This document shows positions 23,668 to 31,528 of a stretch of DNA of 64,000 bases, piece after piece. Position 1 is the stretch's first letter, and the number at the start of each line of letters is the position of its first letter. The DNA is from CAWJLS01 sp963843755 (GTDB taxonomy: Bacteria; Acidobacteriota; Thermoanaerobaculia; Multivoradales; DATKCC01), in contig CAWJLS010000012.1 in assembly GCA_963843755.1 (NCBI GenBank), forward strand, positions 221,427-285,426, in the 5' to 3' direction. The translations under genes and the position numbers were made by a program. The notes beneath the pieces were generated by a model. It had not been told where the DNA came from. It saw only the letters and a list, made by a program, of their open reading frames with translations, and ran no database searches.

Positions 23668-26496
23668 TCAGCTACACCCGCTCGTCGAGCCGCAGTTCAG
23701 GCACTTGTAGCAGGAGCCGTTCCTGACCATGATCGCGCCGCACTCGTGGCACGACGGCGCGTCCTGCTGCATCAGGAAGGTGACCTTGACGTTCTCCCGC
23801 TCGCCCGGCCCCGCTCCGCTCGCCCCGTCGGCCGCAGCGGACGACCCGGCGCCGAGCGCCCGCGGCTCGGCCTCCGTCTGGGCTGGCAGGTCGCGCAGGA
23901 TCACGCCGGCCGCCTGCTTCTGCTCGGTGGTCAGGAACCGCGACGCCAGGTACCGGAAGATGTAGTCGGTGATCGACTTGGCGATCGGGATCTCCGGGTT
24001 CTTGGTGAAGCCCGAGGGCTCGAACCGGGTGTGGCTGAACTTGTCCACCAGAGTGTGGAGCGGCACGCCGTACTGGAGGGCGATCGAGATCGCCGTGGCG
24101 AAGGCGTCCATCAGGCCCGAGATGGTCGAGCCCTCCTTGGCCATGGTCAGGAAGATCTCGCCCGGCAGGCCGTTTTCGTAGAGCCCGACGGTGATGTAGC
24201 CCTCGTGCTCGCCGACCGCGAACTTGTGGGTCAGCGCCTGGCGCTCGTCCGGCAGCTTGCGGCGCACTGCCTGGGGCTTGCCGTCGGCCGCCAGCTTGGT
24301 GCTCACCTTGACCGCCGTCTCGCTCCGCTTGGTCGACAGCGGCTGGCTGCGCTTGCACCCGTCGCGGTAGATGGCCACCGCCTTCAGGCCGAGCTGCCAG
24401 CCCTCGACGTAGGCCTGCATGATCTCCTCGGGGGTCGAGTCCTCCGGCATGTTGATGGTCTTCGAGATCGCCCCGGAGATGAACGGCTGGACCGCGCCCA
24501 GCATCTTGAGATGGCCGCGGTAGTGGATCGAGCGTGAGCCGCGCGCCGGCTTGAAGGCGCAGTCGAAGACGGCCAGGTGCTCGTCCTGGAGGCGCGGCGC
24601 ACCTTCGATCGTGTCGTGCTCGTCGATGTACTCGACGATCGCCTGGACCTCTTCCTTCTCGTAGCCGAGGCGCTTCAGGGCCAGCGGCACGGTGTTGTTG
24701 ACGATCTTGATCATGCCGCCGCCGACCAGGCGCTTGTACTTGACCAGGGCGATGTCCGGCTCGACGCCGGTGGTGTCGCAGTCCATCATGAAGGCGATGG
24801 TGCCGGTCGGGGCGAGCACCGAGATCTGGCTGTTGCGCAGCCCGTGGCGCTCGCCCAGGGTCACCACGTCGTCCCACGAGCTCTTGGCCGCCTTGAGGAT
24901 CTCGAGCGGCACGTGGGCCGGCTCGATGCCCTTGACCGCGTCCCGGTGCTTGCGCATCACCCGCAGCATCGGCTCCCGGTTGGTCTCGAACTCGTCGAAC
25001 GGCCCCATGGCGTCGGAGATCCGCGCGCTCTGGGCGTAGGCCGCACCCGACATCAGGGCGGTGATGGCGCCGGCGTAGTCGCGGCCGGCGGCGGAGTCGT
25101 ACGGCAGCCCGCGGGCCATGAGCAGGGCGCCGAGGTTGGCGTAGCCGATGCCCAGCGGCCGGAAGGTGTGGGAGTTGTCGGCGATCCGGGGCGTCGGGTA
25201 CGAGGCGAAGCCGACGATGATCTCCATGGCGGAGATGATCACCTCGCAGGTGTGCTTGAAGCCGTCGACGTCGAAACCGGTGTCGGCGTCGTAGAACTTC
25301 ATCAGGTTGAGCGACGCCAGGTTGCACGCCGTGTCGTCCAGGAACATGTACTCGCTACACGGGTTCGACGAGTTGATCCGGGCGGTGGCCGCGCAGGTGT
25401 GCCAGTCGTTGATCGTCGTGTCGTACTGCATGCCCGGGTCGCCGCACACCCAGGTGGCCTCGGCGATCTTCTCCATCAGCTCGCGGGCCCGGTGGGTCTC
25501 CATCGGCTCGCCGGAGGTCACCGAACGCGTGGTCCACTCGCCGTCGTCGAGCACCGCCTGCAGGAACTCGTCGGTGGTGCGCACCGAGTGGTTGGCGTTC
25601 TGGTAGAAGACCGAGTCGTAGGCGCCGCCGGGCACGTTGAAGCCGCCGTCGTAGCCGGCCTCGATCAGCGCCCAGGCCTTCTTCTCCTCGCTCTCCTTCG
25701 ACTCGATGAACTCGACGATGTCCGGGTGGTCGGCGTTGAGGATGACCATCTTGGCCGCCCGCCGCGTCTTGCCGCCGCTCTTGATGACGCCGGCGAAGGC
25801 GTCGAACCCCTTCATGAAGGAGACCGGGCCCGAGGCGGTGCCGCCGCCGGCCAGGATCTCGCGCGAGGAGCGGATGCTCGACAGGTTCGAGCCGGTGCCG
25901 GAGCCGTACTTGAACAGCATGCCCTCGGTCTTGGCCAGGCCGAGGATCGACTCCATGGTGTCCTCGACCGAGTTGATGAAGCAGGCCGAGCACTGGGGCT
26001 TGTCCTCGATGCCGACGTTGAACCAGACCGGCGAGTTGAAGCACGCCATCTGGTGGACCAGGATGTGGGTCAGCTCGGCGTGGAAGGTGTCCGCGTCGGC
26101 CTCGCTGGCGAAGTAGCCGCCGTCGCGGCCCCAGCCGGTCATGGTGTCGGCGACCCGGCCGATGAGCTGGCGGACGCTGGTCTCGCGCTCGGGCGTTCCG
26201 AGCTGGCCGCGGAAGTACTTGGAGACGACGACGTTGGTGGCGGTCTGCGACCACGCCTTCGGCACCTCGACGCCCTTCTGCTCGAAGACCTTGTTGCCCT
26301 TTTCGTCACCGATCACCGCGTCGCGGACCTCCCACTCGACGAGCTCGAACGGATCGTCACCCGGCCCGGTGAACCTCCGCTCGAAATGAAGGCCCTTGCG
26401 GGGTTCCTTCTCCTTCGCGGGTTCGGCCGTGGTGGTGCGTGCTGGAGCCCCCGACTGGGTGTCGGCTTGCTGACGGGTGGGGCTGGTCGGTGCCAT
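23668..26496 (-). CDS. nrdJ: Adenosylcobalamin-dependent class II ribonucleotide reductase
   Basis: A 942-residue class II enzyme that makes deoxyribonucleotides using vitamin B12. Hallmarks: HQMACFNSPVWFNVG, SACFINSVEDTMESILGLAK, GSGTGSNLSSIRSS, and the active-site NPCSEYMFLDDTACNLASLN with Cys380. Later come PTGTIAFMMDCDTTGVEPD, YVEGWQLGLKAVAIYRDGCK and a C-terminal zinc ribbon (CHECGAIMVRNGSCYKCLNC, about 917-936). The N-terminal 35 residues are low complexity. The ATG at 26496 has AGGAG at 7-bp spacing. The leader holds an 8-bp hairpin, and two NrdR boxes flank the promoter. No class I or III reductase gene is in the window. Confidence 0.97.
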   Translation of the reverse strand: MAPTSPTRQQADTQSGAPARTTTAEPAKEKEPRKGLHFERRFTGPGDDPFELVEWEVRDAVIGDEKGNKVFEQKGVEVPKAWSQTATNVVVSKYFRGQLGTPERETSVRQLIGRVADTMTGWGRDGGYFASEADADTFHAELTHILVHQMACFNSPVWFNVGIEDKPQCSACFINSVEDTMESILGLAKTEGMLFKYGSGTGSNLSSIRSSREILAGGGTASGPVSFMKGFDAFAGVIKSGGKTRRAAKMVILNADHPDIVEFIESKESEEKKAWALIEAGYDGGFNVPGGAYDSVFYQNANHSVRTTDEFLQAVLDDGEWTTRSVTSGEPMETHRARELMEKIAEATWVCGDPGMQYDTTINDWHTCAATARINSSNPCSEYMFLDDTACNLASLNLMKFYDADTGFDVDGFKHTCEVIISAMEIIVGFASYPTPRIADNSHTFRPLGIGYANLGALLMARGLPYDSAAGRDYAGAITALMSGAAYAQSARISDAMGPFDEFETNREPMLRVMRKHRDAVKGIEPAHVPLEILKAAKSSWDDVVTLGERHGLRNSQISVLAPTGTIAFMMDCDTTGVEPDIALVKYKRLVGGGMIKIVNNTVPLALKRLGYEKEEVQAIVEYIDEHDTIEGAPRLQDEHLAVFDCAFKPARGSRSIHYRGHLKMLGAVQPFISGAISKTINMPEDSTPEEIMQAYVEGWQLGLKAVAIYRDGCKRSQPLSTKRSETAVKVSTKLAADGKPQAVRRKLPDERQALTHKFAVGEHEGYITVGLYENGLPGEIFLTMAKEGSTISGLMDAFATAISIALQYGVPLHTLVDKFSHTRFEPSGFTKNPEIPIAKSITDYIFRYLASRFLTTEQKQAAGVILRDLPAQTEAEPRALGAGSSAAADGASGAGPGERENVKVTFLMQQDAPSCHECGAIMVRNGSCYKCLNCGSTSGCS

Positions 26497-26522
26497 GACT
26501 CGTTCTCCTGTGGGTTCGCCGC

Positions 26523-26542
26523 GGAGGGTGACGACACCCTCC
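26523..26542 (-). other. Perfect hairpin in the nrdJ leader
   Basis: An 8-bp stem (GGAGGGTG with CACCCTCC) and 4-base loop within the roughly 105-base 5' leader. No T-run follows. It does not resemble a cobalamin riboswitch. It may affect stability or translation. Confidence 0.5.
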
Positions 26543-26609
26543 TAGCCAGCGGCAAAGCGCCGGCGCAATGGATTACAGAACCTCAAAGCTCGCGTTGAGC
26601 GCATCTTCG

Positions 26610-26637
26610 AGTCTACTAGACATTGTGCCCATGTCAA
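26610..26637 (-). promoter_or_regulatory. nrdJ promoter
   Basis: -35 TTGACA (26632-26637) and -10 TAGACT (26610-26615), spacer 16 bp, read toward nrdJ. The proximal NrdR box overlaps the -10 and spacer. Confidence 0.65.
26613..26628 (-). promoter_or_regulatory. NrdR box, promoter-proximal
   Basis: GCACAATGTCTAGTAG on the minus strand agrees with about 11 of 16 positions of the NrdR consensus acaCwAtATaTwGtgt. It lies exactly 31 bp from the distal box. Confidence 0.55.
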
Positions 26638-26643
26638 CAGTGA

Positions 26644-26659
26644 GCACAAGATATAGTGC
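26644..26659 (-). promoter_or_regulatory. NrdR box, promoter-distal
   Basis: GCACTATATCTTGTGC on the minus strand agrees with about 13 of 16 consensus positions. The 31-bp offset from the second box is the three-turn spacing typical of NrdR operator pairs. Confidence 0.7.
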
Positions 26660-26747
26660 GCCGAGCGGACAGCAATCTCTCAATATCAGAAATGCCCAGG
26701 CGCGGCGAGGGGGCCGACGGAGGGGGCGAGCGCCAACACCGACTCGC

Positions 26748-27407
26748 CTACTCGACGAGGATCTTGCCGGCGGCGCGGAAGCCCAGCGAGACCGACGCCT
26801 CGCCGTCGACCGTCCGGAGCGCCACCAGGTCGGCCGCCCGGTCGCGCTCCTCCACCACCACGCGACTGCCCGGCTTGAGCCCCCGTCGCTCCACCAGGCG
26901 CAGGAACTCGGGGCTCTGGTCGCTGACTCGGGCGACCGAGAACGCCTCGCCCAGGGAGCAGGTGGCGAGGTTCGACAGGTCGGGCTCGACCATCTGGCCG
27001 GCGGCGTCCGGGATCGGGTCGCCGTGGGGGTCGACCGACGGCCGCCCGAGCATCTCGTCCATCCGCTCGAGCAGCCGCTCGGAGATGGCGTGCTCGAGGC
27101 GCTCGGCCTCCTCGTGGACCTCGCTCCAGTCCATCTCCATGACCTGGACCATGAACAGCTCGACCAGGCGGTGGCGGCGGAGCACGTGGGCCGCGAGCTG
27201 GCGCCCCGCCTCGGTCAGGCGGACGCCGGAGTACGGCTCGTAGGTGACCAGGGCGCTGTCGGCCAGCGTCTTGACCATGCTGGTCGCGGTGCCGGGGGCG
27301 ACCCGGATGGCCGCGGCGATCCGCCCGGTGGTGACCAGCGAGTCCGGGTTGTTCTGTTCCTCGATGAGGATCGCCTTGAGGTAATCCTCGACGGTGCTGG
27401 TGGGCAT
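26748..27407 (-). CDS. DtxR/MntR-family metal-dependent regulator
   Basis: A 219-residue iron- or manganese-responsive repressor. The winged helix covers about 1-70: TVEDYLKAILIEEQNNPDSL, GRIAAAIRVAPGTATSMVKT. A metal-binding dimerisation domain covers about 72-140, with HRLVELFMVQVMEMDWSEVH, EEAERLEHAISERLLERMDE and GDPIPDAAG. A C-terminal SH3/FeoA-like domain ends SVSLGFRAAGKILVE. The full three-domain length favours a DtxR/IdeR-type protein over the shorter MntR. The start MPTSTVEDYLKA at 27407 is typical. It lies downstream of infC on the same strand, across a gap that contains a 10-bp inverted repeat. No metal transporter gene is adjacent. Confidence 0.9.
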   Translation of the reverse strand: MPTSTVEDYLKAILIEEQNNPDSLVTTGRIAAAIRVAPGTATSMVKTLADSALVTYEPYSGVRLTEAGRQLAAHVLRRHRLVELFMVQVMEMDWSEVHEEAERLEHAISERLLERMDEMLGRPSVDPHGDPIPDAAGQMVEPDLSNLATCSLGEAFSVARVSDQSPEFLRLVERRGLKPGSRVVVEERDRAADLVALRTVDGEASVSLGFRAAGKILVE

Positions 27408-27487
27408 GACGGGTCTAGGAGTCTGCGCGGGGCGGGGAAACAGCGGGGGGACCGGCGGTCCCGGTGGACGGGCGGGGGACAGCGCGC

Positions 27488-27527
27488 CGGCTGGGAGCCT
27501 CCACACAGGGGCGCAGACTCCCAGCCG
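27488..27527. repeat. 10-bp inverted repeat between infC and the DtxR-type gene
   Basis: CGGCTGGGAG (27488-27497) pairs with CTCCCAGCCG (27518-27527) around a 20-base loop. There is no T-run. It could be a weak terminator or RNA element after infC, or an operator. Confidence 0.45.
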
Positions 27528-27576
27528 CGGCGATCGCGCCACGCGCATCCTCCGGAGAACGAGGAGCTGAGGCCGC

Positions 27577-28134
27577 TCAGGAGGCGGCCTTCTTGTCCTC
27601 CTTGCCCTCCTTGGTCGTCCGCGGCGCCAGGATCATGATCATCTGCCGGCCTTCGAGGCCGCGCGTGCGGTGCTCGACGGTCGCGATCTCCTGGAGCTGC
27701 TCATAGACGTGGTCGAGGATCTCGGTACCGAGCTGAGGGCGGCGAAGCTGCCGATAGCGGAAGAAGATGGTGACCTTGACCTTGTTGCCCTGCTCGAGAA
27801 ACTTGCGGGCACGGTCGGTCTTGCGGTCGCGATCGTGCTGGTCGATGGTCGGCCGGTACTTGACCTCCTTGACCTCGATCGTCTGGGTCTTCTTCTTGGC
27901 TTCGCGCTCCTTCTTCTGCTTCTCGTACCGGAGCTTGCCCCAGTCCAGGATCCGGACGACGGGCGGGTCGGCGTTGGCCCCCACCTCGACCAGGTCCAGG
28001 CCCTTCTCGCGGGCCCGCTCGCGGGCCTCCTCGACGGGAACGATCCCGAGCTGGGCCCCGTCCTCGTCGATCAGACGGACCGGGCTCTTCCGGATCTGCT
28101 GGTTGATCCTGGGTTCGTTCCTGCGTTGATTCAT
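27577..28134 (-). CDS. infC: Translation initiation factor IF-3
   Basis: A 185-residue IF-3, which binds the 30S subunit and checks start-codon pairing. The N-domain has RINQQIRKSPVRLIDEDGAQ, LGIVPVEEARERAREKGLDL and PPVVRILDWGKLRYE. The linker is lysine-rich. The C-domain has EVKYRPTIDQHDRDRKTDRA, KFLEQGNKVKVTIFFRYRQL and a tail after MIMILAPR. The start is an ordinary ATG with AAAGGAG upstream. Unusually, rpmI and rplT do not follow; the next gene on this strand is the DtxR-type regulator. Confidence 0.97.
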   Translation of the reverse strand: MNQRRNEPRINQQIRKSPVRLIDEDGAQLGIVPVEEARERAREKGLDLVEVGANADPPVVRILDWGKLRYEKQKKEREAKKKTQTIEVKEVKYRPTIDQHDRDRKTDRARKFLEQGNKVKVTIFFRYRQLRRPQLGTEILDHVYEQLQEIATVEHRTRGLEGRQMIMILAPRTTKEGKEDKKAAS

Positions 28135-28334
28135 GGCGGCGGCGATCGTCGTTCTCCTTTCTCTGTGCTCAGGGGGTGGTCAGGCGCCAGCGACACACTG
28201 AAGGCGCCCGACGGCGAGCAGGCAATTGAACATCTAGACCGTCCACCGGACGGAGCGGTACGCGCCGGGACACGGTCCCGGAGCGGGGAAGCTCGGCAGG
28301 GTGGACAAGGCGGAGGGCCGCCATCGACCGTCGG

Positions 28335-29048
28335 TCAATGGCTCTGCCCGGGTTCGAGGGCGACCATGGTGCAGTTGATGCCGAGATCCTCGAGCTCCTG
28401 CCCGAGGTCGTCGGGGGTTCCGGTGAGGACCGGAAACGTCCCCCAGTGGATCGGGATCACCCTGCGCACGCCGAGCAGCCGGCAGGCGCGCGCGGCCTGC
28501 TGGGGATCCATGGTGAACAGGTCGCCGATCGGCAGGAACGCGAGCTCCGGCCGGTAGAGCTCGGCGATGAGCTGCAGATCGCTGAACAGGGCGGTGTCGC
28601 CGGCGTGGTAGAAGGTGTAGCCCTCCGGCAGCCGGACGACGAAGCCGCCAGCGCTGCCGCCGTAGATCAGCTCGCCGTCGTCCAGGATGCCGCACGAGTG
28701 GTCCGCCCGGACCATGCTCACCCGGCAGCCGAGAACCTCCTGGGACCCGCCCAGGTTCATCGGCGAGCAGTTCTCCACGCCCTTCGAGCCGAGCCACTGG
28801 CAGATCTCGAAGTTGGCGACCACGACCTTCGGCTGGTACTTCTTGGCGATCTCGACGGCATCGCCGATGTGGTCGAAGTGGGCGTGGGTGCAGAGGATCG
28901 CGTCCAGGCGGTCGAACGTCTTGAGCTCGTCCGGGCAGGCAGGGTTGCCGCCGACCCACGGGTCGATGAGGATCACCTCGCCACCCGGGAGATCGCACCG
29001 CACGGTGGCGTGCCCCAGGTACGTGAACTTCGGACGCGGGTGCTTCAT
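28335..29048 (-). CDS. UPF0173/UlaG-like metallo-beta-lactamase-fold hydrolase
   Basis: A 237-residue metal-dependent hydrolase. Motifs in order: FTYLGHATVRCDLPGGEVIL, IDPWVGGNPACPDE, zinc site CTHAHFDHIGDAVEIAKKY, VRADHSCGILDDGEL, YHAGDTALFSDLQLIAELYR, and IPIHWGTFPVL. This is the conserved pattern of the UPF0173 family, whose substrate is generally unknown. The ATG at 29048 is supported by GGAGGAG 9 bp upstream. It lies between the arsR terminator and infC on the same strand. A TACAAT -10-like sequence at 29164-29169 could drive it. Confidence 0.88.
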   Translation of the reverse strand: MKHPRPKFTYLGHATVRCDLPGGEVILIDPWVGGNPACPDELKTFDRLDAILCTHAHFDHIGDAVEIAKKYQPKVVVANFEICQWLGSKGVENCSPMNLGGSQEVLGCRVSMVRADHSCGILDDGELIYGGSAGGFVVRLPEGYTFYHAGDTALFSDLQLIAELYRPELAFLPIGDLFTMDPQQAARACRLLGVRRVIPIHWGTFPVLTGTPDDLGQELEDLGINCTMVALEPGQSH

Positions 29049-29303
29049 CGTCGACTGCTCCTCCTCACGAGGTCCTCCAGATGACTGCACGAGACACCGC
29101 ATGACGCGGCCCGATCTCCCTGCGACGGACCGCGAGACCGACGGCGAAGGAAACCGGGCGCACATTGTACCCCGACCGGGTCTCGGCGGGGTACCGGGCC
29201 GGGGTACTGGACCCGCGGACCGGCCAGGTGCTGCGACAGGGCTCTCACCCTCTGGGTGCCGGGCCGAGAGAGTGCGGGACAGCGCCCGCGGCCCAAAACG
29301 AGA
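29049..29303. other. Intergenic region upstream of the UPF0173-like gene
   Basis: No gene is seen. It holds the Shine-Dalgarno sequence of the hydrolase gene and a TACAAT -10-like hexamer (29164-29169, minus strand) without a recognisable -35. Confidence 0.4.
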
Positions 29304-29329
29304 ACGGCGGCGGGTCGCCCCGCCGCCGT
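29295..29329 (-). terminator. Strong terminator of the arsR gene
   Basis: A perfect 11-bp GC stem (29304-29314 with 29319-29329) with a 4-base loop. On the minus strand it is followed by TCTCGTTTT. It begins 26 bp after the stop at 29355. Confidence 0.75.
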
Positions 29330-29354
29330 CACATCGAAAACAACGTGCCTGCGC

Positions 29355-29681
29355 TCAGGCGAAGAAGTTCTGGCGCAGCTTGTCGTTGAACTGGTGATCG
29401 GTGAGCCGGTAGTAGATCGTCTGGGCGTCGCGGCGGGGTGCCACGAGCTGGTACGCCCGGAGCTTGGCCAGGTGCTGGGAGACGGCGGACACCGAGACGC
29501 CGAGCATCTCGGCCAGGTCGCACACGCACATCTCTTTGGCATTCTCGAGCAGGTAGAGCAGCTTCAGGCGCGTCGAGTTGCCGGCCAGGTTGAGGAGCTC
29601 CGCTGCCGTGTCCAGATCGGGGGAGCCTTCCAGGATCGAGCGGATGTCGCTGACGTCGCCAGCGGCTTCATGAGCCTTCAT
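29355..29681 (-). CDS. ArsR/SmtB-family transcriptional repressor
   Basis: A 108-residue winged-helix repressor. The core is AELLNLAGNSTRLKLLYLLE, the metal-site helix AKEMCVCDLAEMLGVSVSAV, then SQHLAKLRAYQLVAPRRDAQ and TIYYRLTDHQF. The CVCDLA motif matches the alpha-3 thiol site of arsenic/cadmium-type sensors, so a soft-metal inducer is likely. The ATG at 29681 has GGAGG 8 bp upstream. The gene is flanked by a strong terminator and a long structured leader, so it appears monocistronic. No metal-efflux gene is next to it; the CzcA scrap at 38.2 kb is the only metal-export trace. Confidence 0.93.
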   Translation of the reverse strand: MKAHEAAGDVSDIRSILEGSPDLDTAAELLNLAGNSTRLKLLYLLENAKEMCVCDLAEMLGVSVSAVSQHLAKLRAYQLVAPRRDAQTIYYRLTDHQFNDKLRQNFFA

Positions 29682-29954
29682 ACGTTTGTCCTCCAGTCTG
29701 CCTCGTGTCACCGCTGCGTCTTGCCGGCGTCCGCGTCTCCCCCATGGAGCGCGGCTCACGGGCGAGCCGGTGAGCGGTCTGTTTGCCGTTTCAGGTCAAC
29801 TCCGTCGGCCCTTCCGAGCCTCCACCCCCGTCCCTAGTGTGTGGTCGGGTGGAGATGTCGTCTTGCGGGGACTCACGTCCCGTGAGACAGGGCTGACGAC
29901 CTGGAGGGGAGCACCCTCCTCGTCGGGGCGATCGGTATCGTCCTCCGACGAGCG
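29682..29954 (-). ncRNA. Long structured 5' leader of arsR; candidate cis-regulatory RNA
   Basis: About 272 bases of non-coding sequence between a consensus -10 and the arsR ATG. Stems, as plus-strand pairs: 29945-29952 with 29919-29926 (8 bp); 29904-29908 with 29914-29918 (5 bp); 29895-29900 with 29857-29862 (6 bp); 29847-29854 with 29820-29827 (8 bp). Inside the third stem two hairpins exclude each other: 29882-29886 with 29872-29876, or 29877-29881 with 29868-29872, the latter closing a GTGA (GNRA) loop. The first stem starts almost at the predicted transcription start. I do not recognise it as a known riboswitch. It could also be a separate small RNA that reads into arsR. Confidence 0.5.
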
Positions 29955-29960
29955 ACTCCT

Positions 29961-29966
29961 ATTATA
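29961..29966 (-). promoter_or_regulatory. Consensus -10 (TATAAT) driving the arsR leader
   Basis: A perfect TATAAT on the minus strand, immediately upstream of the first leader hairpin. The -35 region 17 bp away (GTGCAA) is poor. Confidence 0.55.
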
Positions 29967-30013
29967 CGGACTTTCGCCAAGGCTTGCACCCCCCCACCTG
30001 TCCAGGGGGCGAC

Positions 30014-31528
30014 TCAGCGGTTCGCGGACAGGAGCTTTTCCAGCGCCGCCGCCCGTTGCTCCAGCTCGGCGGTCTTCCTGGCGACCTCCTCGACCTCCCG
30101 GTCCTGCCCCGCGATGCGGTGCTCGGCCTCCCGGTCGAGCCCCTGGATCGCGGCCAGGGTGACGCCGGCCTCGTCGAGCGGAGTGATCCCGCTCGAGACG
30201 CCGACACCGAAGGCGCGGTGGAAGTCTTCGGAGATCGGCCCGAGGTGGCGCAGCCCCCGGCCGGGGTCACGATATGTCCAGCGGACGATCGGCAGCTCTC
30301 GGACGGACTCCAGCACGCGGCCCACGTCCACCGGCTCGAAGTCCCGCTTGATCGTTCGGCTCGACCCTTCGGTCAGCTCCCCCCCGAGAGTCATGTCGCC
30401 TCCGGAGTAGAGCTTCATCTCGACCAGGCCGCTACCGACGCGGTTGGCCGTGAAGGAGCCGCCTCCCGCGGAGGCTGTCACCCACTGGGCCCCGGTCGCC
30501 GAGTTCGCCAGCACGAGGCGCGGGTAGCCGTTGTTGACCAGCTTGAGCAGCGTCCTCCCGGCGACCGTCGGGGACTGGTCCTGGACCAGCAACTGCGCAC
30601 CCCCGTCGGACCGCGCGACGGTGAGCGCGGCGGACGGCGAGCTGGTCCCGACGCCCAGCCGGCCCGCGTCATCGAGCGTCAATCCGGACTGGGCATCGAG
30701 CCGCGACCGGAGGACCCCCTGACCGCTCGGCCCTTCGACCTCGAAGTAGCCGGATTCGCCGGGAGGGCCGACGGCGACCTGGAGATCGCCCCAGTCGCCA
30801 GCGCCGGCGCTGCCGTCTTGAATCCGCACGTCGGTGGTTTCGGCGCCGGGCGAGTAGACGGTCAGCTCGCTCTGCGACCCGAGCGCGACCGGGCTCAGCC
30901 CGACACCGACTCTCTCCGTCGACAGGAACAGGGAGTTGGCGACCGAGACGGTGTTCTGCCCGTCGAGGGTGGCCACACCCGCGTCGAGACCCAACGTGAG
31001 CTGGCCGATCCCCGAGGGGAGCCCGGTCTCCTCGATCCGGAGCAGGGGGCTCGAGCTGGCGACCTCGACTCCGTCGGAGGGCACGACTCCCACGCCGATC
31101 GCGCCGTTGGCGCCGACGTAGAGGGAGTCGTCCGGCGCGGCCTTCTCCACTCTCATCGGGATCGTCCCGGCCGACCGGTCCCGCAGGAGCCAGTCCTCGT
31201 CCCCGACGATCTGCCACCAGCTCGCGCAGAGGTCGCTGGGCGGCGTGCAGGTGGCGAGCGCCAGGACGGGCGGGAAGTCGATGATCTCGACGTCCGAAGT
31301 CGGCTCGTAGCTGGAGCTGCACGCGCTCGAGCCGACGCACAGGTTTCCCTCGATGGTCTCGTTGGTGGTCACGTGCGTGGCGGCACGATCCACGAACGTC
31401 GGGCTTTCCGCGACCGAGGCATCGTCGGCCGATTGCCGCCCCTGGTCCGCCGGGCCCGGCTCTGCGGCCACCGCCTGGGCGGCGAGAAGGAGGACGAGAA
31501 GGGCCCCGAACCCCGGGCGGGCGGTCAT
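30014..31528 (-). CDS. Secreted protein with C-terminal S74 autochaperone domain (paralog 2)
   Basis: A 504-residue exported protein with a signal peptide (1-22, ending AVAA). An N-terminal region has cysteine-bearing blocks NETIEGNLCVGSSACSSSYE and CTPPSDLCASWWQI. The middle is beta-rich and repetitive (GVGVVPSDGVEVAS, RLGVGTSSPSAALTVARSDG). The C-terminal peptidase S74/endosialidase chaperone domain covers about 384-465: LTEGSSRTIKRDFEPVDVGR, LPIVRWTYRD, and RHLGPISEDFHRAFGVG. The terminal helix (465-500) looks coiled-coil. S74 domains trimerise and then cleave themselves from fibre-like proteins. Its ATG overlaps the stop of its larger paralog by 4 bp. Confidence 0.82.
   Translation of the reverse strand: MTARPGFGALLVLLLAAQAVAAEPGPADQGRQSADDASVAESPTFVDRAATHVTTNETIEGNLCVGSSACSSSYEPTSDVEIIDFPPVLALATCTPPSDLCASWWQIVGDEDWLLRDRSAGTIPMRVEKAAPDDSLYVGANGAIGVGVVPSDGVEVASSSPLLRIEETGLPSGIGQLTLGLDAGVATLDGQNTVSVANSLFLSTERVGVGLSPVALGSQSELTVYSPGAETTDVRIQDGSAGAGDWGDLQVAVGPPGESGYFEVEGPSGQGVLRSRLDAQSGLTLDDAGRLGVGTSSPSAALTVARSDGGAQLLVQDQSPTVAGRTLLKLVNNGYPRLVLANSATGAQWVTASAGGGSFTANRVGSGLVEMKLYSGGDMTLGGELTEGSSRTIKRDFEPVDVGRVLESVRELPIVRWTYRDPGRGLRHLGPISEDFHRAFGVGVSSGITPLDEAGVTLAAIQGLDREAEHRIAGQDREVEEVARKTAELEQRAAALEKLLSANR

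Noticed and set aside
24577..26598. A long plus-strand open frame opposite nrdJ
   Set aside because: No recognisable motif, and it is fully antisense to a clear ribonucleotide reductase.
26497..26660. Cobalamin riboswitch upstream of nrdJ
   Set aside because: Expected from the enzyme type, but no B12-box-like sequence was found; NrdR boxes explain the region better.
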